This document shows positions 23,701 to 34,600 of a stretch of 64,000 bases of DNA, piece after piece; position 1 is the stretch's first letter; each line of letters begins with the position of its first letter. Both the position numbers and the translations under genes were made by a program. The notes below the pieces were generated by a model, which saw nothing but the letters and a program-made list of their open reading frames with translations, searched no databases and had not been told where the DNA came from. The DNA is from Nicotiana tabacum (lineage: Eukaryota > Streptophyta > Magnoliopsida > Solanales > Solanaceae): positions 71,673,519 to 71,737,518 of the forward strand of contig NC_134103.1 in the NCBI RefSeq assembly GCF_000715075.1, given 5' to 3'.

Positions 23701-25293
23701 TTTTGTTAAGCTATTCATGAACATTCTGAATCGCCAGCCATAGTCACATACTCAACCTCTTACCGGGTAGCAAGTAATATTCCTCGCAGAAGCTTCATCA
23801 ACATCACACCACTGCTAACTGCTCACCAGAGATAACCCACATGTGGAATTACTCACCGACATCTTCCAACGACGCTGCACTGGGTGCAACGACCACGTGA
23901 TCAGTAAATTCTCCTGAGCTCATGCTAGCCCACCATTTGTATAAGTTTGCACTTTCCCTATTGACATTAATTGAAAGTTCAACAATGCCTTACGAACTCA
24001 AGTCATATTCAATCTTTCTTCATACAGTAACCATCACCCCAAATAATGTTTGTAGGCCAAATCACATTCTATCACGATTCCAAACCGTTCTACACTTTCT
24101 CAAGGCGCGCGACTACCCTGCCACAGAATCCATATGCTAATCTGCCACTGTTACTTCAGTTAAACCATCTCCTTTAAGCAACTTCTTAACCTCTACTACT
24201 CCTACTTGACCTGCTAGTACTTCAACCACTGCGAAACACTTCCCGTCATAATTTGTTGTCCAATTGTTGCATCAAATCAAAATGCATCTCTATAGCACCT
24301 GAACCAATAAATTATTACCGACTCTAAGCCTCTTCGAAGATCATCTTTCTCGAGCCATCAACATTAGAAATACCCATTCAATTCTGAAACGTTGCACACA
24401 GCTATCTCTGGCAACCGCCCCTCATGCACCATTTCATAACACCCTGCCCCAAAGGCGAAATCCAAGAAGACTGTAACACCGGCGGACCATAATGCGTTCA
24501 AACAAGGACGGCGACACAACATCACAATGAAAATTCGACCATGCTCGCAAATACTAAGTCTTGTTACTTTAACAACCAAACTTGGACATCTATAGTCCGA
24601 CTGCCTTTCCTTCGCTGGAATTAATTGTTGAACCCCTTAATCATGTACTGAGAAATCTTCTCTTCGAGCCATTCACCGCTTCAACACGTAACGAGAACCT
24701 TACCATTACACCAATATTGTGCGATAACAACGCATAGCCATCGTATCCACCCATGCACAGTCTCGAAATCAAAAAAAAAAATACAGATACTGAGCTGGAA
24801 TAAAAGAACATTCAAATCGTCTTAACACATTCCCCAGTTACATCATACTCATCACAAAGCCATTCCACCGCTCATCGAGCCACAAATTCCACTCGTAGGG
24901 ACATTACCGGACATATGAGTCCAAATGTATAGGTTACAACTAAAGCTACCGAGCCTAAGCTGCGGTCTAAACATGGCCTCAAGTCCTCCAGACTGGCCCA
25001 TTACCAAAACACAGATTACACATCTTGAACCTCGTTCATAGAATCCCAATTCGGCGATGCACAGCTGATACCTAGCGCTCATATGCGCATACGAAATGCA
25101 TGGAAGGAATTCAAAGAGTTATGTTTCAAGCTGAATCAATTCCACATGATAGAATACAAGAAAGTGAAATTTGCCAAAGGGTTCGGCAACGTCTCGAAGA
25201 TAAGTACAGACGTCTCTGTACCGATCCGCAAGACTCTATTAAACCTGCTCATGACTCGTGAGACCTATGTTACCTAGAGCTATGATACCAACT
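20769..25293 (-). other. LARD internal region, non-coding, with PPT and PBS
   Basis: At the left the minus strand reads AAGTGGGGGAGAC directly before the LTR (polypurine tract, 20769-20781), and 20791-20802 is TTCGTCCTCGAA, the complement of the FEDE codons that end pol in Tekay. At the right, 25279-25290 reads TGGTATCATAGC on minus, the initiator-Met primer site with one mismatch, followed by the shared leader (25204-25293). In between I see only short chance ORFs and no RT, integrase or gag motifs. Base composition is evenly AT-rich. Confidence 0.82.
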
Positions 25294-28279
25294 TGTCACG
25301 ATCCAACATATCACCCATCGTGATGGAGCCTATCTCAATACTAGGCAAGCCGACAATCTAAATAAACCATCATATCTTTTAAATTTGAAAACATAATATC
25401 TAAATTTAGCGGAAGAAAAACTAACAAATACATATATAAACACTCCCAAAAACCGGTGTCACTGAGTACATGAGCATCTAATATCAGTGCAAGTCTGGAA
25501 AAAAATACGGTCTATAATAGCTTGAGACCAAATACAGTAAACAATGAGGCAGGGAAGGAGAGACAAGGTCTCCGAAACACGACAGCTACCTCTGAATCTC
25601 CGGAAAACAAATCAACTGCGCGAAAGAATCAACATCCGCTATGTACGGGAACACCTGGATCTGTAGACGAAGTGCAGGGTGTAGAATACGTTCAACCAAC
25701 TCAGTAAGTAACAATAATAAATAAGGAACTGAAGATAGTGACGAGCTACACAGTTATAGTTCATTTTCAGTAATTCCAGCAAAGAATAGACATGCTTTCA
25801 AATATGGCAGTTTAAGTCAAATCAATTTTATATAGTTTAAGTTCATGTAATCCGGATATAAAATCTTTCAGAGATTTCACAACAATGACAGATAGCAACC
25901 AAATGCAACAATAAATGAAAAGCAAGCACAACCTCTCAGGCAACAGTCACTCAACTCATCATAACAGCTCAACCACTCGGCTCTCAGCCCTCAGCACTCA
26001 CACTCAATGGGTACCCGCGCTCACTGGGGTGTACAGACTACGGAGGGGCTCCTACAGCCCAAGCGCTATAATCTGCACGGACAACTAGCATGCTATAGTA
26101 TCAATATCTGGATCCGCACAGACAACTCGCGTGCTGCACGGACAACTCACGTGCTATAGTAATAATATCTAGATCTGCACGGACAACTCACGTGCTGCAC
26201 GGATAACTCACGTGCTATAGTATAATAATATCTCACAATCAGGCCCTCAGCCTCACTTAGTCATAAATCTCTCCAGTCTCTCGGGCTATGAGAAATCATG
26301 AAATCATCCCAACAACAATGATATGATGCATCAATAATGAACAATAAAGACTGAGATAAAATAAAGTAAACTGTGACTGAGTACAAAACAATAATTAAGA
26401 AGATAGTTCAACATGTACACGACCTCTGTGGGTCCCTCCAGTTCCAACATATAATCTAAACATGATTTGTGGTTTAATTTCTCTACTGCATGGAGAATGT
26501 ACAGATAACAACAGATTATTCAACTTCACAGTTTCACGGGACGGACCAAGTCATAATCCCCTAGGCGCACTCCCACACGCCCGTCACCTAGCATGTGCGT
26601 CACCTCCAAAATATTCACATGACACAAAAATCCGTAGTTTCATACCCTCAGGACCAGATTTAAAACTGTTACTTACCTCAAACCATGAAATGTTTATTCT
26701 TCTAAGCCTTAGACTCGTGAATTGCTTCCAAACGCCTTGAATCTATCCACAAATAATTTGATTCAGTCAATAAAATTTATTGGAATTAATTTCATAAGAA
26801 AATGCTAATCGCACGTAGGGCCCACATCTCAAAATCCAGCGAAAATTATAAAATATGAATGCCCATTCAACCACGAGTCCAACTATTTAAATTTTACTCA
26901 AATCCGACATCAACTCAACCCTCAAATCTCCAAATTAAACCAAGATGGTTTTCAAAAGTTTCCAACTTAATTCACCAATTTAATTTTAAAAACAACCATG
27001 GATTTAGGTAATTTAACCAATATTGAGTTAAGAACACTTACCCCGTTGTTTCCTCTAAAAATCTCCCAAAATTCGCCTCTTACCGAGCTCCAATCCGTCA
27101 AAAATGGAAGTCCAATTTTCAGAATTTAAACCCTCTGCCCAGTCATTTGCTCTATGCGATCGTGAACATTCCCACGCGATCGCGAAGAACTATTTTCCAC
27201 TGCCTAGATTTATCCCTACGCGATCGCGGACTTTCCCACGCGATCGCGATGTACAACATCACAGACCTATGCGAATGCGGACTTGTCCACGCGAACGCGA
27301 AGCACAAAATGCGTGACTTCTATTTTCGCTCCACTTACTCTATGCGAACGCGACCTTCTTCACGCGTTCGCGAGTCACAAAATCCCAGAGCTATGCGATC
27401 GCATCCCTCTTCACGCGATCGCATCCCTCTTCACGTCATCGCGTAGAACAAAACTCAGCAGCCCCCAATTAACCCTACGTGATCGCAGATATCACCACGC
27501 GATCGCATAGAACAAAAACGCACTGCCCAGCTAAGCCTACGCGATCGAAGACACATTCACGCAATCGCGTAGAAGGAAAACAGACTCCGATATCAGAAAA
27601 TTCTAGCAGTTGTTCAAGTCCAAATTTTTGATCCGTTAACCATCCGAAACTCACCCGAGCCCCTCGGGACCTCAACCAAATATACCAACAAGTCCTAAAA
27701 TATTATACGAACTTAGTCGAACCCTCAAATCGCCTCAAACAATACTAAAACCACGAATCATACTACAATTCAAGCCTAATGAACTTTGAAACTTTTAATA
27801 TTTACAAATAACGCCGAAACCTATCAAATCACGTCCGATTGACCTCAAATTTTGTACACAAGTCATAAATGATATAGCGGAGCTATTAAAATTTTGAGAA
27901 TCGGATTTCGACCCCAATATCAAAAAGTCAACCCCCGGTCAAACTTCCCCAAAATTTGACTTTCGCCATTTTAAGCCTAATTCCACTTCGGACCTCCAAA
28001 TAATTTTTCGGACACACCCCTAAGTCCAAAATCACTATACGGAGCTATTAGAATCTTCATAATTAAATTCTGAGGTCGTTTACACATAAGTCAATATCGG
28101 GTCAACTATTTCAACTTAAGCTTCCAACATGAAAATTTATTCTTCCAAGCTAACTTCGAAATACCTTAAAACCAAAATCGATAATTCACACAAGTCATAA
28201 TACCTCGTAGGAAGTTATTCAAGACTTCAAATAGTTGAAAGGAACGTAAATGCTCAAAACGACCGGTCGGATCGTTACA
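25294..28279 (-). repeat. LARD 5' LTR (right)
   Basis: 2986 bp, the partner of 17699-20768. It holds the hairpin at 25661-25677 (5' arm changed to CTGTAG on plus), the CACGTG direct repeats (about 26080-26230), the splice-donor-like ACTTACCTC at 26671-26679 and the GCGATCGC field (27150-27570). Differences from the left LTR are frequent, so the insertion is not recent. ORFs at 27104-27510 are translations of the CpG motif field. Confidence 0.9.
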
Positions 28280-29430
28280 GTTATGTTCGCAATAGAAGTC
28301 GACCTGAAGGTTCTATTGCAGAAGGATATATTGTTGAAGAAAGTCTAATATTTTGTTCAAGATATTTACATGGAAGTGAGAAAGGTTATAATCGAGTGAA
28401 AAAAAATTATGAAGATGATCATGTTAAGTCAGACTGTGGATTGTTAATATTTGAACAAAAAGGCTGCCCTTTGTTAAGAGATACATCTAGAAATCTTGAA
28501 GAGCCTGAGCGAAAACAAGTTCATCTTTATGTTTTGAGAAATTGTGAAGAAGTTCAACCATTTATACGGTATATTTCTTTATGGTATTGTACATCGGAAT
28601 TTGATTTTGTTAGATTTTTCTCAATTATTATTTTTATTTTTAAACAGGGAGTACGAGCAGAGTAATAGTAACATGAACTTCGATGATTGGTTTTTTCATC
28701 GAATAAGTTTTTACTGTATTTTTTATTCAATTTTTCATACTTATTTAATATCATTAGATTATGCAATTATTTATTTTTGTACAGATCATGCAAATGCGCA
28801 AGGAAGGAAATTCACATGTAAGTTGCGGGTTTTATTCTTTGGCTAGAGGTCATTTTGATGGAATTCAAAGATTCAAGGGTTATGAAATAAATGATTTTCG
28901 GTTTCATACTAAACAACTCGAAGGTAATAGGGTGAAGCAAAATAGTGGTGTTTTAGTAAGAGGAGTAACGAATGGTCAAAAACCGAAATAGTAGAACTTC
29001 AATACTTCAAAGGTAAACGAATTATTTTATTTAAATGTGATTGGTGGGATGTCAATCACATTAAAAAAGGAGTGAAAATAGATAAACATGAATTTGTTAA
29101 TGTCAATACTAACCGAAAGTTAGCAACAAATGAGCCATTTGTGCTTGCATCTCAAGCAGAATAAGTTTTTTATGTCAAGGATAATCTTCATTCCAATTGG
29201 TCAATTATCTTGAATGGTCATTCTGCTTATTTTACTGATGGTACTGTCAATGAAGAATCTTTTCAACAAGATGCTTAAGATTTCTCATGTACATTTGAGG
29301 AAGATGAAAACTTTATGTATTGGAGGAGAAATGATCTTGATGTTATCCACACTGATTTTACCTTAGCTGATGATATTATTGAAGAAATCGAATCAGAACC
29401 TGAAACTGATGATGAAGATTTGTTACTCTA
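28280..29430 (+). pseudogene. CACTA transposase, 3' part: end of DUF4218 and DUF4216
   Basis: Starts directly after the second GTTAT. Removing the LTR element rejoins codons in frame into the conserved VRNRSRPEGSIAEGYIVEES motif that follows DUF4218. The next part includes FCSRYLHGSE; introns with GT..AG borders fit at 28569-28647 and about 28707-28784. Then comes FYSLARGHFDGIQRFKGYEI, and from about 28990 DUF4216 (YFKGKRIILFKCDWWDVN, NEPFVLASQAE). A frameshift near 28985 and a TAA in place of Gln at 29162-29164 kill the frame, as does another TAA near 29278. The gene ends in an acidic tail (EEIESEPETDDEDLLL) at about 29430. Confidence 0.88.
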
Positions 29431-30844
29431 AATATTTAGAAGTCTTATATGCATATTTGTTTATACTCAGTTAATATTAAAACGTTTACTCATTTGCTTG
29501 AGAGATGCTATTTAATTCTTTATTATTTTACTAAATTTATGTATTACTTCATTGGAATTATTGTAGTTTGTTTTTGGTAATATTGCCTTCTCGAATTGAC
29601 TACTTCTTTATTCGGTCAGTTGGGCTTTTGTTTTAAAGCTGAGTTTTTTTTTTCTTTCTATTTTATGGTTTATGCGATGTGGTGTTTGATGCCACTGTTT
29701 TGAGGTGGGTTACTGAGATTTTTGCTGAGAAGTTAGTGGTTAATACATTTGAGAGGTTTTTTTGCGGTGGTATATGCAACAAAGACTTGATCTTTGTGGA
29801 GTTTTCAAGAGGGGTGAAATCTGTTTTGGTGTTTTTGAGTTTTTTGCTTGAAAAACTGAGGTGGGGTCACTGAGAATTTTGTTGAAAAATTTGTGATTTA
29901 GATATTTCAGAGGTTTAATTCAGGAGACTACAAAAGGGTTGATGGTAAATGCAGTAAAGACTTGATCTTTATGGATTTTCAAGAGGGTTTTGAGTTTTTT
30001 GAATGAAAATCTGATGTGGGTCAGTGAGATTTTTGTTGAGAAGTTTATGGTTTTGATATTTGAGAAGTATTCTCCAGAAAATTTGGAAAGTCCATAAACA
30101 CTTTCCGTGTGAGAAATGGGAAGGAGTACACTCTTCTTTTCCTTTCACTTCTTTCTTCCCGATGTTATCAGTATTGATGTTACCTTAGCTGATAATATTA
30201 TTGAAGAAATAGAATCAGACCCTGAAACCGATGATGAAGATTTGTTACTATAAATATTTAGAAGTTTTAGATGCATATTTGGTTATACTCAATTAATGTT
30301 AATACTTTTTCTTATTTGATCAGCTGAGAATTTCAAAACTTGAGCTTTAGCCGTTGCTCATGGCAATGCCGTTAATGGCCTGAGCTTTGTTGCTTGTCCT
30401 CCCAATTAAAGTATGTTAATTTTTATGCTTCTTTGTTTAATGAAAATCTAGGCATGGACAACAAAAATTTAGTACGAATTTCCAATTCATGTTCTGCCTT
30501 ATAAAGGGATTCATAAGGCAATATATGGGATGAATGTTATGAGATTGTGATTGGATTGCTTCTGTTAACTCAAGTTCCTTTTCTGGTGTGGTTTCAATCA
30601 GTGTCTGAATTCCAATATTAGCAATTTTAATCAAGAGCAGACATTTCTATTTTCTAGATTTTAGAGTAGTGGTTGGTAGAAACACAACTAAAAGATTACT
30701 CGTTTAAGATTAAAATATGTATAGCACGCTTGAAGCTATATATGTTGATGTTAATTCTTCAATGGTGGCATTGTTTACTCCCACATAAGCCACCTTTGTA
30801 ATTACGTATGAATTGTTTTCAGCATCTTTGGACCATGTAGATTC
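29431..30844 (+). repeat. CACTA 3' region with duplicated gene end
   Basis: The last ~120 bp of the transposase gene (acidic tail, stop and 3' flank, 29365-29490) recurs at 30180-30305 with about ten changes. Between the copies three degenerate ~140-bp units share a GTGGGTNACTGAGATTTTTG core (about 29705, 29865 and 30015). No other gene is seen. Confidence 0.7.
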
Positions 30845-31480
30845 CATGTTGTATATAATTTTAGCACATCACGGTTTCAACACGAATGCTGTAATACATG
30901 TAGCTACTATGACAAATAAATGTAGCTATTATGTCCCAACAATTGCTACGAGTTTTGAAAATTGAAGCAAGACTATTCTTTCAGCTATAAAATTATGTGC
31001 AAACAAATATATTGTGGCTAGACTATTACAATAGCTACAGTGATGTCAAATGCATAGCAAAAAATTAGAATTTAGCTATATAAATTCGTGGCTATATTAT
31101 TTTGCCATGATATTCCATCGTAGCTATTGACCCCACTATTGCCATGCTTTTTATAACTTGAAGCAAAGATGTTCAATATTTTATTTGACATAATTTGTCG
31201 TGGCTAAAACATTATTATTGCTACAATAGTTCAAACGCGTGGCATAAACTAATAATTAGCTACAAAATTTTAGTGTAGCAATAAATTTGTAGCTATTTAG
31301 GCAGTTATTGCCACGACATAAATTAACTATAGAAAAAATAATTATTAGCTTTGCCAATTTAATTTTGTAGCTAAGAAATTTCACCAATTTGTGAATAGCC
31401 ACGAAACTCTAATTTTTATGGCTATTACTTTTATATTTGTAGCTAAGAATTCGTAGCTGTAAATGCAAAATGTTGTAGTG
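30845..31480 (+). repeat. CACTA subterminal repeats and right terminus
   Basis: Dense short motifs in both orientations (GTAGCTA, TAGCTAC, TTGCTACGA, GTGGCTA), ending TGTTGTAGTG at 31480. This layout, a terminal TAGTG preceded by a repetitive subterminal region, is how CACTA elements present binding sites to their transposase. The 3-bp TSD cannot be checked because the left end is missing. Confidence 0.78.
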
Positions 31481-32321
31481 GCGACATTCCTTATTTGTCT
31501 GCTTTAGTTGTCGAATCACTAAGCTGCTTATGCTGATCCTATAGAGCCTAGCCTATCTTTAGAGAAGTATACTCAACTTTCCAAGCAAATGTTATCACTG
31601 TATTATATTGATAAATGCTCTTCAATTTCTTCGTTATCTCTTCGAGTGACATCTCTCCAACACTTTAGTAGGAGTTATTAGTTTAAGCTTTCTTGATAAA
31701 CTTCTCCTCTATATGTGTGTTAGAACATTTTCTGCTGAATGTAATTTCTTTGAAAAGCTTAAAACTCAATCTCCTCTTTCTTAACATGTAGTAATTGGTT
31801 TCTCCATAGTTAAGGGATGTAGCGTGTATAGGGGCTAATATAAGTTGTAATGGAGAAAGTATTACTATCTGTTTTGATTCTTGAAAACATGCCTAGGTTT
31901 CCTGATTTTCTTCCTTTAGGTATTCCGTCCGCATTAGTCACTTCCCAGGGTTTTTTGGTGTCTATTTTAGTTAACCAGAATGCTATTTAGAATTCTAACA
32001 AAGTATTTGTGGAGTGTAATATTTCACTTTAACTGCTTTCTGCTGAATTTTAGCTTGCCATGTTGCAGAATACAGAGGATACTAACATTCTGGACATAAG
32101 TTATTTAAGCTAACAGGACCATAATTGAATTTATATTGTTGTGATTGATGTTGCATCACTTCTACATGAAAGGATTTAATTATCATGACTTAAACTATTC
32201 TTTTGAGAAGCTATTAATTAAAGGATCGAGAAGAATAATAATGTATCCATTTAAAACCTGTTTGTATCATTATAAAGTAGGAAATAATTTTTGAGAAGTG
32301 CTTCTTTTGGCGTTGTTACAG
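31481..32321. other. Intergenic, possibly introns of the zinc-finger pseudogene
   Basis: AT-rich DNA with no TE signature. A TTGTTACAG acceptor at 32313-32321 leads into the zinc-finger exon, so part of this stretch may be an old intron. Confidence 0.4.
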
Positions 32322-32841
32322 GCTAAGCCTGACACGATTTCCTCTGGAGCAAAACGGAAAGCTATAACACCAACAACGGAAGTTGCTAACAAGCCTTCAT
32401 CGATCAGTGCTCCAAAGAAAAATGTCAAGGAGTGGACTTGTGCACTTTATAGGTAAGTGCTACAAGTGAAGCTGGCCTGAAAATGCACTGCGAAGGAAAG
32501 AAACATAAAAGCAAGGAGGCTGCTTCAAGAGGAGAGAACTCCAACGTTGGTATTTTTCCGAAGAAACCTAAGTCCATCTCGCTTGTAGAATCTTGCGATG
32601 ATACGAGTCATCAGGTTCAAGCGACAACGTTGCAAATGCAGATGACTTGAAAAAGAATGCAAATAATACAGTCGACAAAAAGCAAAACAATAAGGAGCAT
32701 CAGAATAGAGAGTACAAGTTTTGGTGTGAGACATGCAAAGTAGGCACCTTCTCTGAAAAGGTAATGGAGGAACATAGGACAGGAAAGAAGCATGCTCGGC
32801 ATCTGCAACAACTTATTAGCAAGGACAATCAGTGTTCATAG
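32322..32841 (+). pseudogene. U1-type C2H2 zinc-finger protein fragment
   Basis: Starts after a good splice acceptor with AKPDTISSGAKRK. The first finger begins VKEWTCALY, where the second Cys of the usual CxxC is Tyr, and a one-base deletion then shifts the frame at about 32450. The rest of the finger continues in the new frame (SEAGLKMHCEGKKHKSKEAA). A second frameshift lies near 32648. The last 64 residues are open to 32841 and hold the second finger, FWCETCKVGTFSEKVMEEHR followed by GKKHARHLQQ, ending in a TAG stop. The W-x-C-x2-C...H-x-G-x-K-H pattern is that of plant U1-type (zf-met) proteins with two fingers, likely RNA binding. The fragment looks like the 3' end of a host gene, now decayed. 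Confidence 0.75.
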
Positions 32842-33871
32842 CAAATGACAAGGGAGATTATTATTACTCCTCTTTATGTTTATGTAATTGTGTTAAAACT
32901 GCAGAGGAATGATTGTGTTGAGCAAAGTAAAATGTGGGAGCTTCTGCCAGCCAACTAGTGTAGTAGCTTATTTTTGTTGACAAGGAAATTTGGATGTTAT
33001 CAACATTACCTTTGAAAGTAAGTGGTTTTTTTATTCTTCGGTATATTTTTCAAGAAAATACATCAACTTAAAGCAGGTAATAAAGTACTTTTAACTTAGG
33101 AAAAAAGAAGTCCAAAACAATGAGATTTTGATACCCTTAAAACCTCCCTGCTAACAAGAAATCCACTCTTTCTCTATACTTGTAGTTAAACTATTGTAAA
33201 AGTTAATAAAAAAGTTCTTTTGGTTCTGACTAATTATCTCAAGCTGGTCAGTTGTTATAATAACAAATTTTAGCAAAATTAGAAAACAAGACACTAAGTT
33301 GTTGTGCTAACTAGCTGCTAGTGCACTACAACATTTCAGCCTCCTACAGTTCCCTTCATTCCCTATGCCTTAAACATGCTTAAAATTTTTATTATAATTT
33401 AATCAGCCTCGTGAAGAGGTGCACTTCGATATCATTGATGTCCAATAGCTTTTATAGTAATGGCTGGATATTTTTCAATCACATATCTGTTCGACATATA
33501 TGCCTTCACTCGGGCCTCAAAAAAGCAGAGAAATGTTGATGTGACGTCCAAGCCTGTGGTCGCAATGCCGCCTCCATGCAAGCCCTCGGTCACCGAGTTA
33601 GTTACTTACTGATTTGGTTGTTAGCGAATTTTTTTATATAGTCAGGTTACCTAAAAGATAATTATAAAGGTAACTGCTTATAATTAGGATACGGAAGAAA
33701 CATTACGCTATATTAATATCATTTAATAATGAAACGTCTATTGAGATCAGCCAACATCTTGTTGTTGCTTAATTGCAATACACAAACTGATAAACAAAAA
33801 ACTCAGACCAAAGGCCACCAGTGAGGTGCCGGCTAGATTAACTTAACCAAAATAAAAGAAGGGGGGAAAGA
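32842..33871. other. Intergenic between zinc-finger pseudogene and MADS gene
   Basis: No coding signal on either strand. At 33324 CACTACAACATTT matches 13 bases of the CACTA terminus ending at 31480, but no subterminal repeats follow. Confidence 0.5.
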
Positions 33872-34498
33872 TTAAAAGAATCCATGATCATAATCCAAGG
33901 TATGGTTATGAGTGTAATTTGATGCATCCATAAATGGCTTGATGTCATAGTTATCAAAAATCCCAACACCATTTGCAATGAAAGAGGAACAAATACTATT
34001 CTGATGAGTGGTTACATTCTTGTTCAAGTCTTCCATTGAATCCTTTAAATGCTCAAGCTCATGTAAAGCAAGTTTACTTATAGGGGCTTCCCACCAATAT
34101 TCGTTTTGCCTAGTTTTCCTCATTTGATCAAGTGTTTCTCCCTTTTTCTTCTCAACTTCAAGCTGAGCAAGAATTTGAGTGAGTTTCAAGTTGAGGTCAA
34201 GGATATTGACATGTCGTTGACCCTCGACGAAATGAAGTCGATTGGAGATTATTGGATGAGGATTTCTTGAAAGAAACCTATCAATAATGGACTCAACATT
34301 AGGGTGGCCAAAGGAGTAAATATTTTTTGTAGGGGAGAAAACTATAATGGCGATTTCAACTCCACACAGTGTACATAGTTCACTAGCTTTCTTGAAAAGT
34401 CCTGAACGACGTTTGGAGAAGGTAACTTGGAGGTGATTCTTTATCTCTATTTTTGCAATTTTTATCTTTTTCCTTCCCATGCTAGGTTGTTTTGCCAT
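33872..34498 (-). CDS. Type I (M-alpha) MADS-box transcription factor, AGL62-like
   Basis: A single-exon gene of 208 residues. The open frame extends upstream to 34555, but the start at 34498 (MAKQPSMGRKK) is preferred because the MADS domain begins right after it and the extra residues are hydrophobic and unlike the family. The MADS domain covers about residues 8-67: GRKKIKIAKIEIKN, LQVTFSKRRSGLFKKASELC, GVEIAIIVFSP, and FGHPNVESIIDRF. The C-terminal part is coiled-coil-like (ILAQLEVEKKKGETLDQM) and has WWEAPI, a motif of AGL62-type M-alpha proteins. Such proteins act in the nucleus as DNA-binding dimers, mainly in endosperm and female gametophyte development. No stop, frameshift or lost key residue is visible. 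The absence of introns is normal for type I genes. Neighbours are only TEs and pseudogenes, so expression is uncertain. Confidence 0.9.
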   Translation of the reverse strand: MAKQPSMGRKKIKIAKIEIKNHLQVTFSKRRSGLFKKASELCTLCGVEIAIIVFSPTKNIYSFGHPNVESIIDRFLSRNPHPIISNRLHFVEGQRHVNILDLNLKLTQILAQLEVEKKKGETLDQMRKTRQNEYWWEAPISKLALHELEHLKDSMEDLNKNVTTHQNSICSSFIANGVGIFDNYDIKPFMDASNYTHNHTLDYDHGFF

Positions 34499-34600
34499 GT
34501 CTAGAACTATAAAAACAAAGACAATTGTTCTTACAAAAAGAATGCAAGAGACCAATTGTGTGGATTGAGTGTAAACATGTACTACTATTTAAAGGGGGGT
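34499..34600 (-). promoter_or_regulatory. Core promoter of the MADS-box gene
   Basis: On the minus strand CCTTTAAATAGTAG lies at about 34582-34595, a TATA-like box. With a normal 30-bp spacing transcription would begin near 34560, giving a leader of about 60 bases before the ATG at 34498. This also supports 34498 over 34555 as the start codon. It is inferred from sequence only. Confidence 0.5.

Larger units (their letters stand above)
17699..28279 (-). mobile_element. Non-coding LTR element (LARD-like) inserted in the CACTA gene
   Basis: Two LTRs of about 3.0 kb (17699-20768 and 25294-28279) enclose 4.5 kb that holds no recognisable gag or pol. It is flanked by the perfect TSD GTTAT (17694-17698, 28280-28284). 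LTR ends are TGTCACGATCC and GTCGTTACA. It keeps an initiator-Met-type PBS with leader at the right, and a polypurine tract at the left, so it is oriented on the minus strand. This is the structure of a large retrotransposon derivative that needs proteins from a related gypsy element. Confidence 0.92.
16938..31480 (+). mobile_element. CACTA (En/Spm) DNA transposon, left end lost
   Basis: Contains a TNP2-type transposase gene with DUF4218 and DUF4216 regions, interrupted by an LTR element at 17699-28279. The right end is at 31480: TGCAAAATGTTGTAGTG, the complement of a CACTA terminus (CACTACAACATTTTGCA). The 600 bp before that end hold many short GTAGCTA/TAGCTAC/GTGGCTA repeats, the subterminal transposase-binding sites typical of CACTA elements. 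Without the LTR insert about 4 kb remain. Only the C-terminal half of the transposase is present, so it is a deletion derivative. Confidence 0.85.

Noticed and set aside
20769..25293. Genes inside the LARD internal region (several ORFs of 60-120 residues)
   Set aside because: No recognisable motif, scattered over both strands, no codon or composition signal, and they are short for 4.5 kb of AT-rich DNA.
34499..34555. Longer N-terminus of the MADS protein (start at 34555)
   Set aside because: Adds 19 hydrophobic residues before the MADS domain, unlike the family; the TATA-like box spacing puts the transcript start near 34560, leaving almost no leader.
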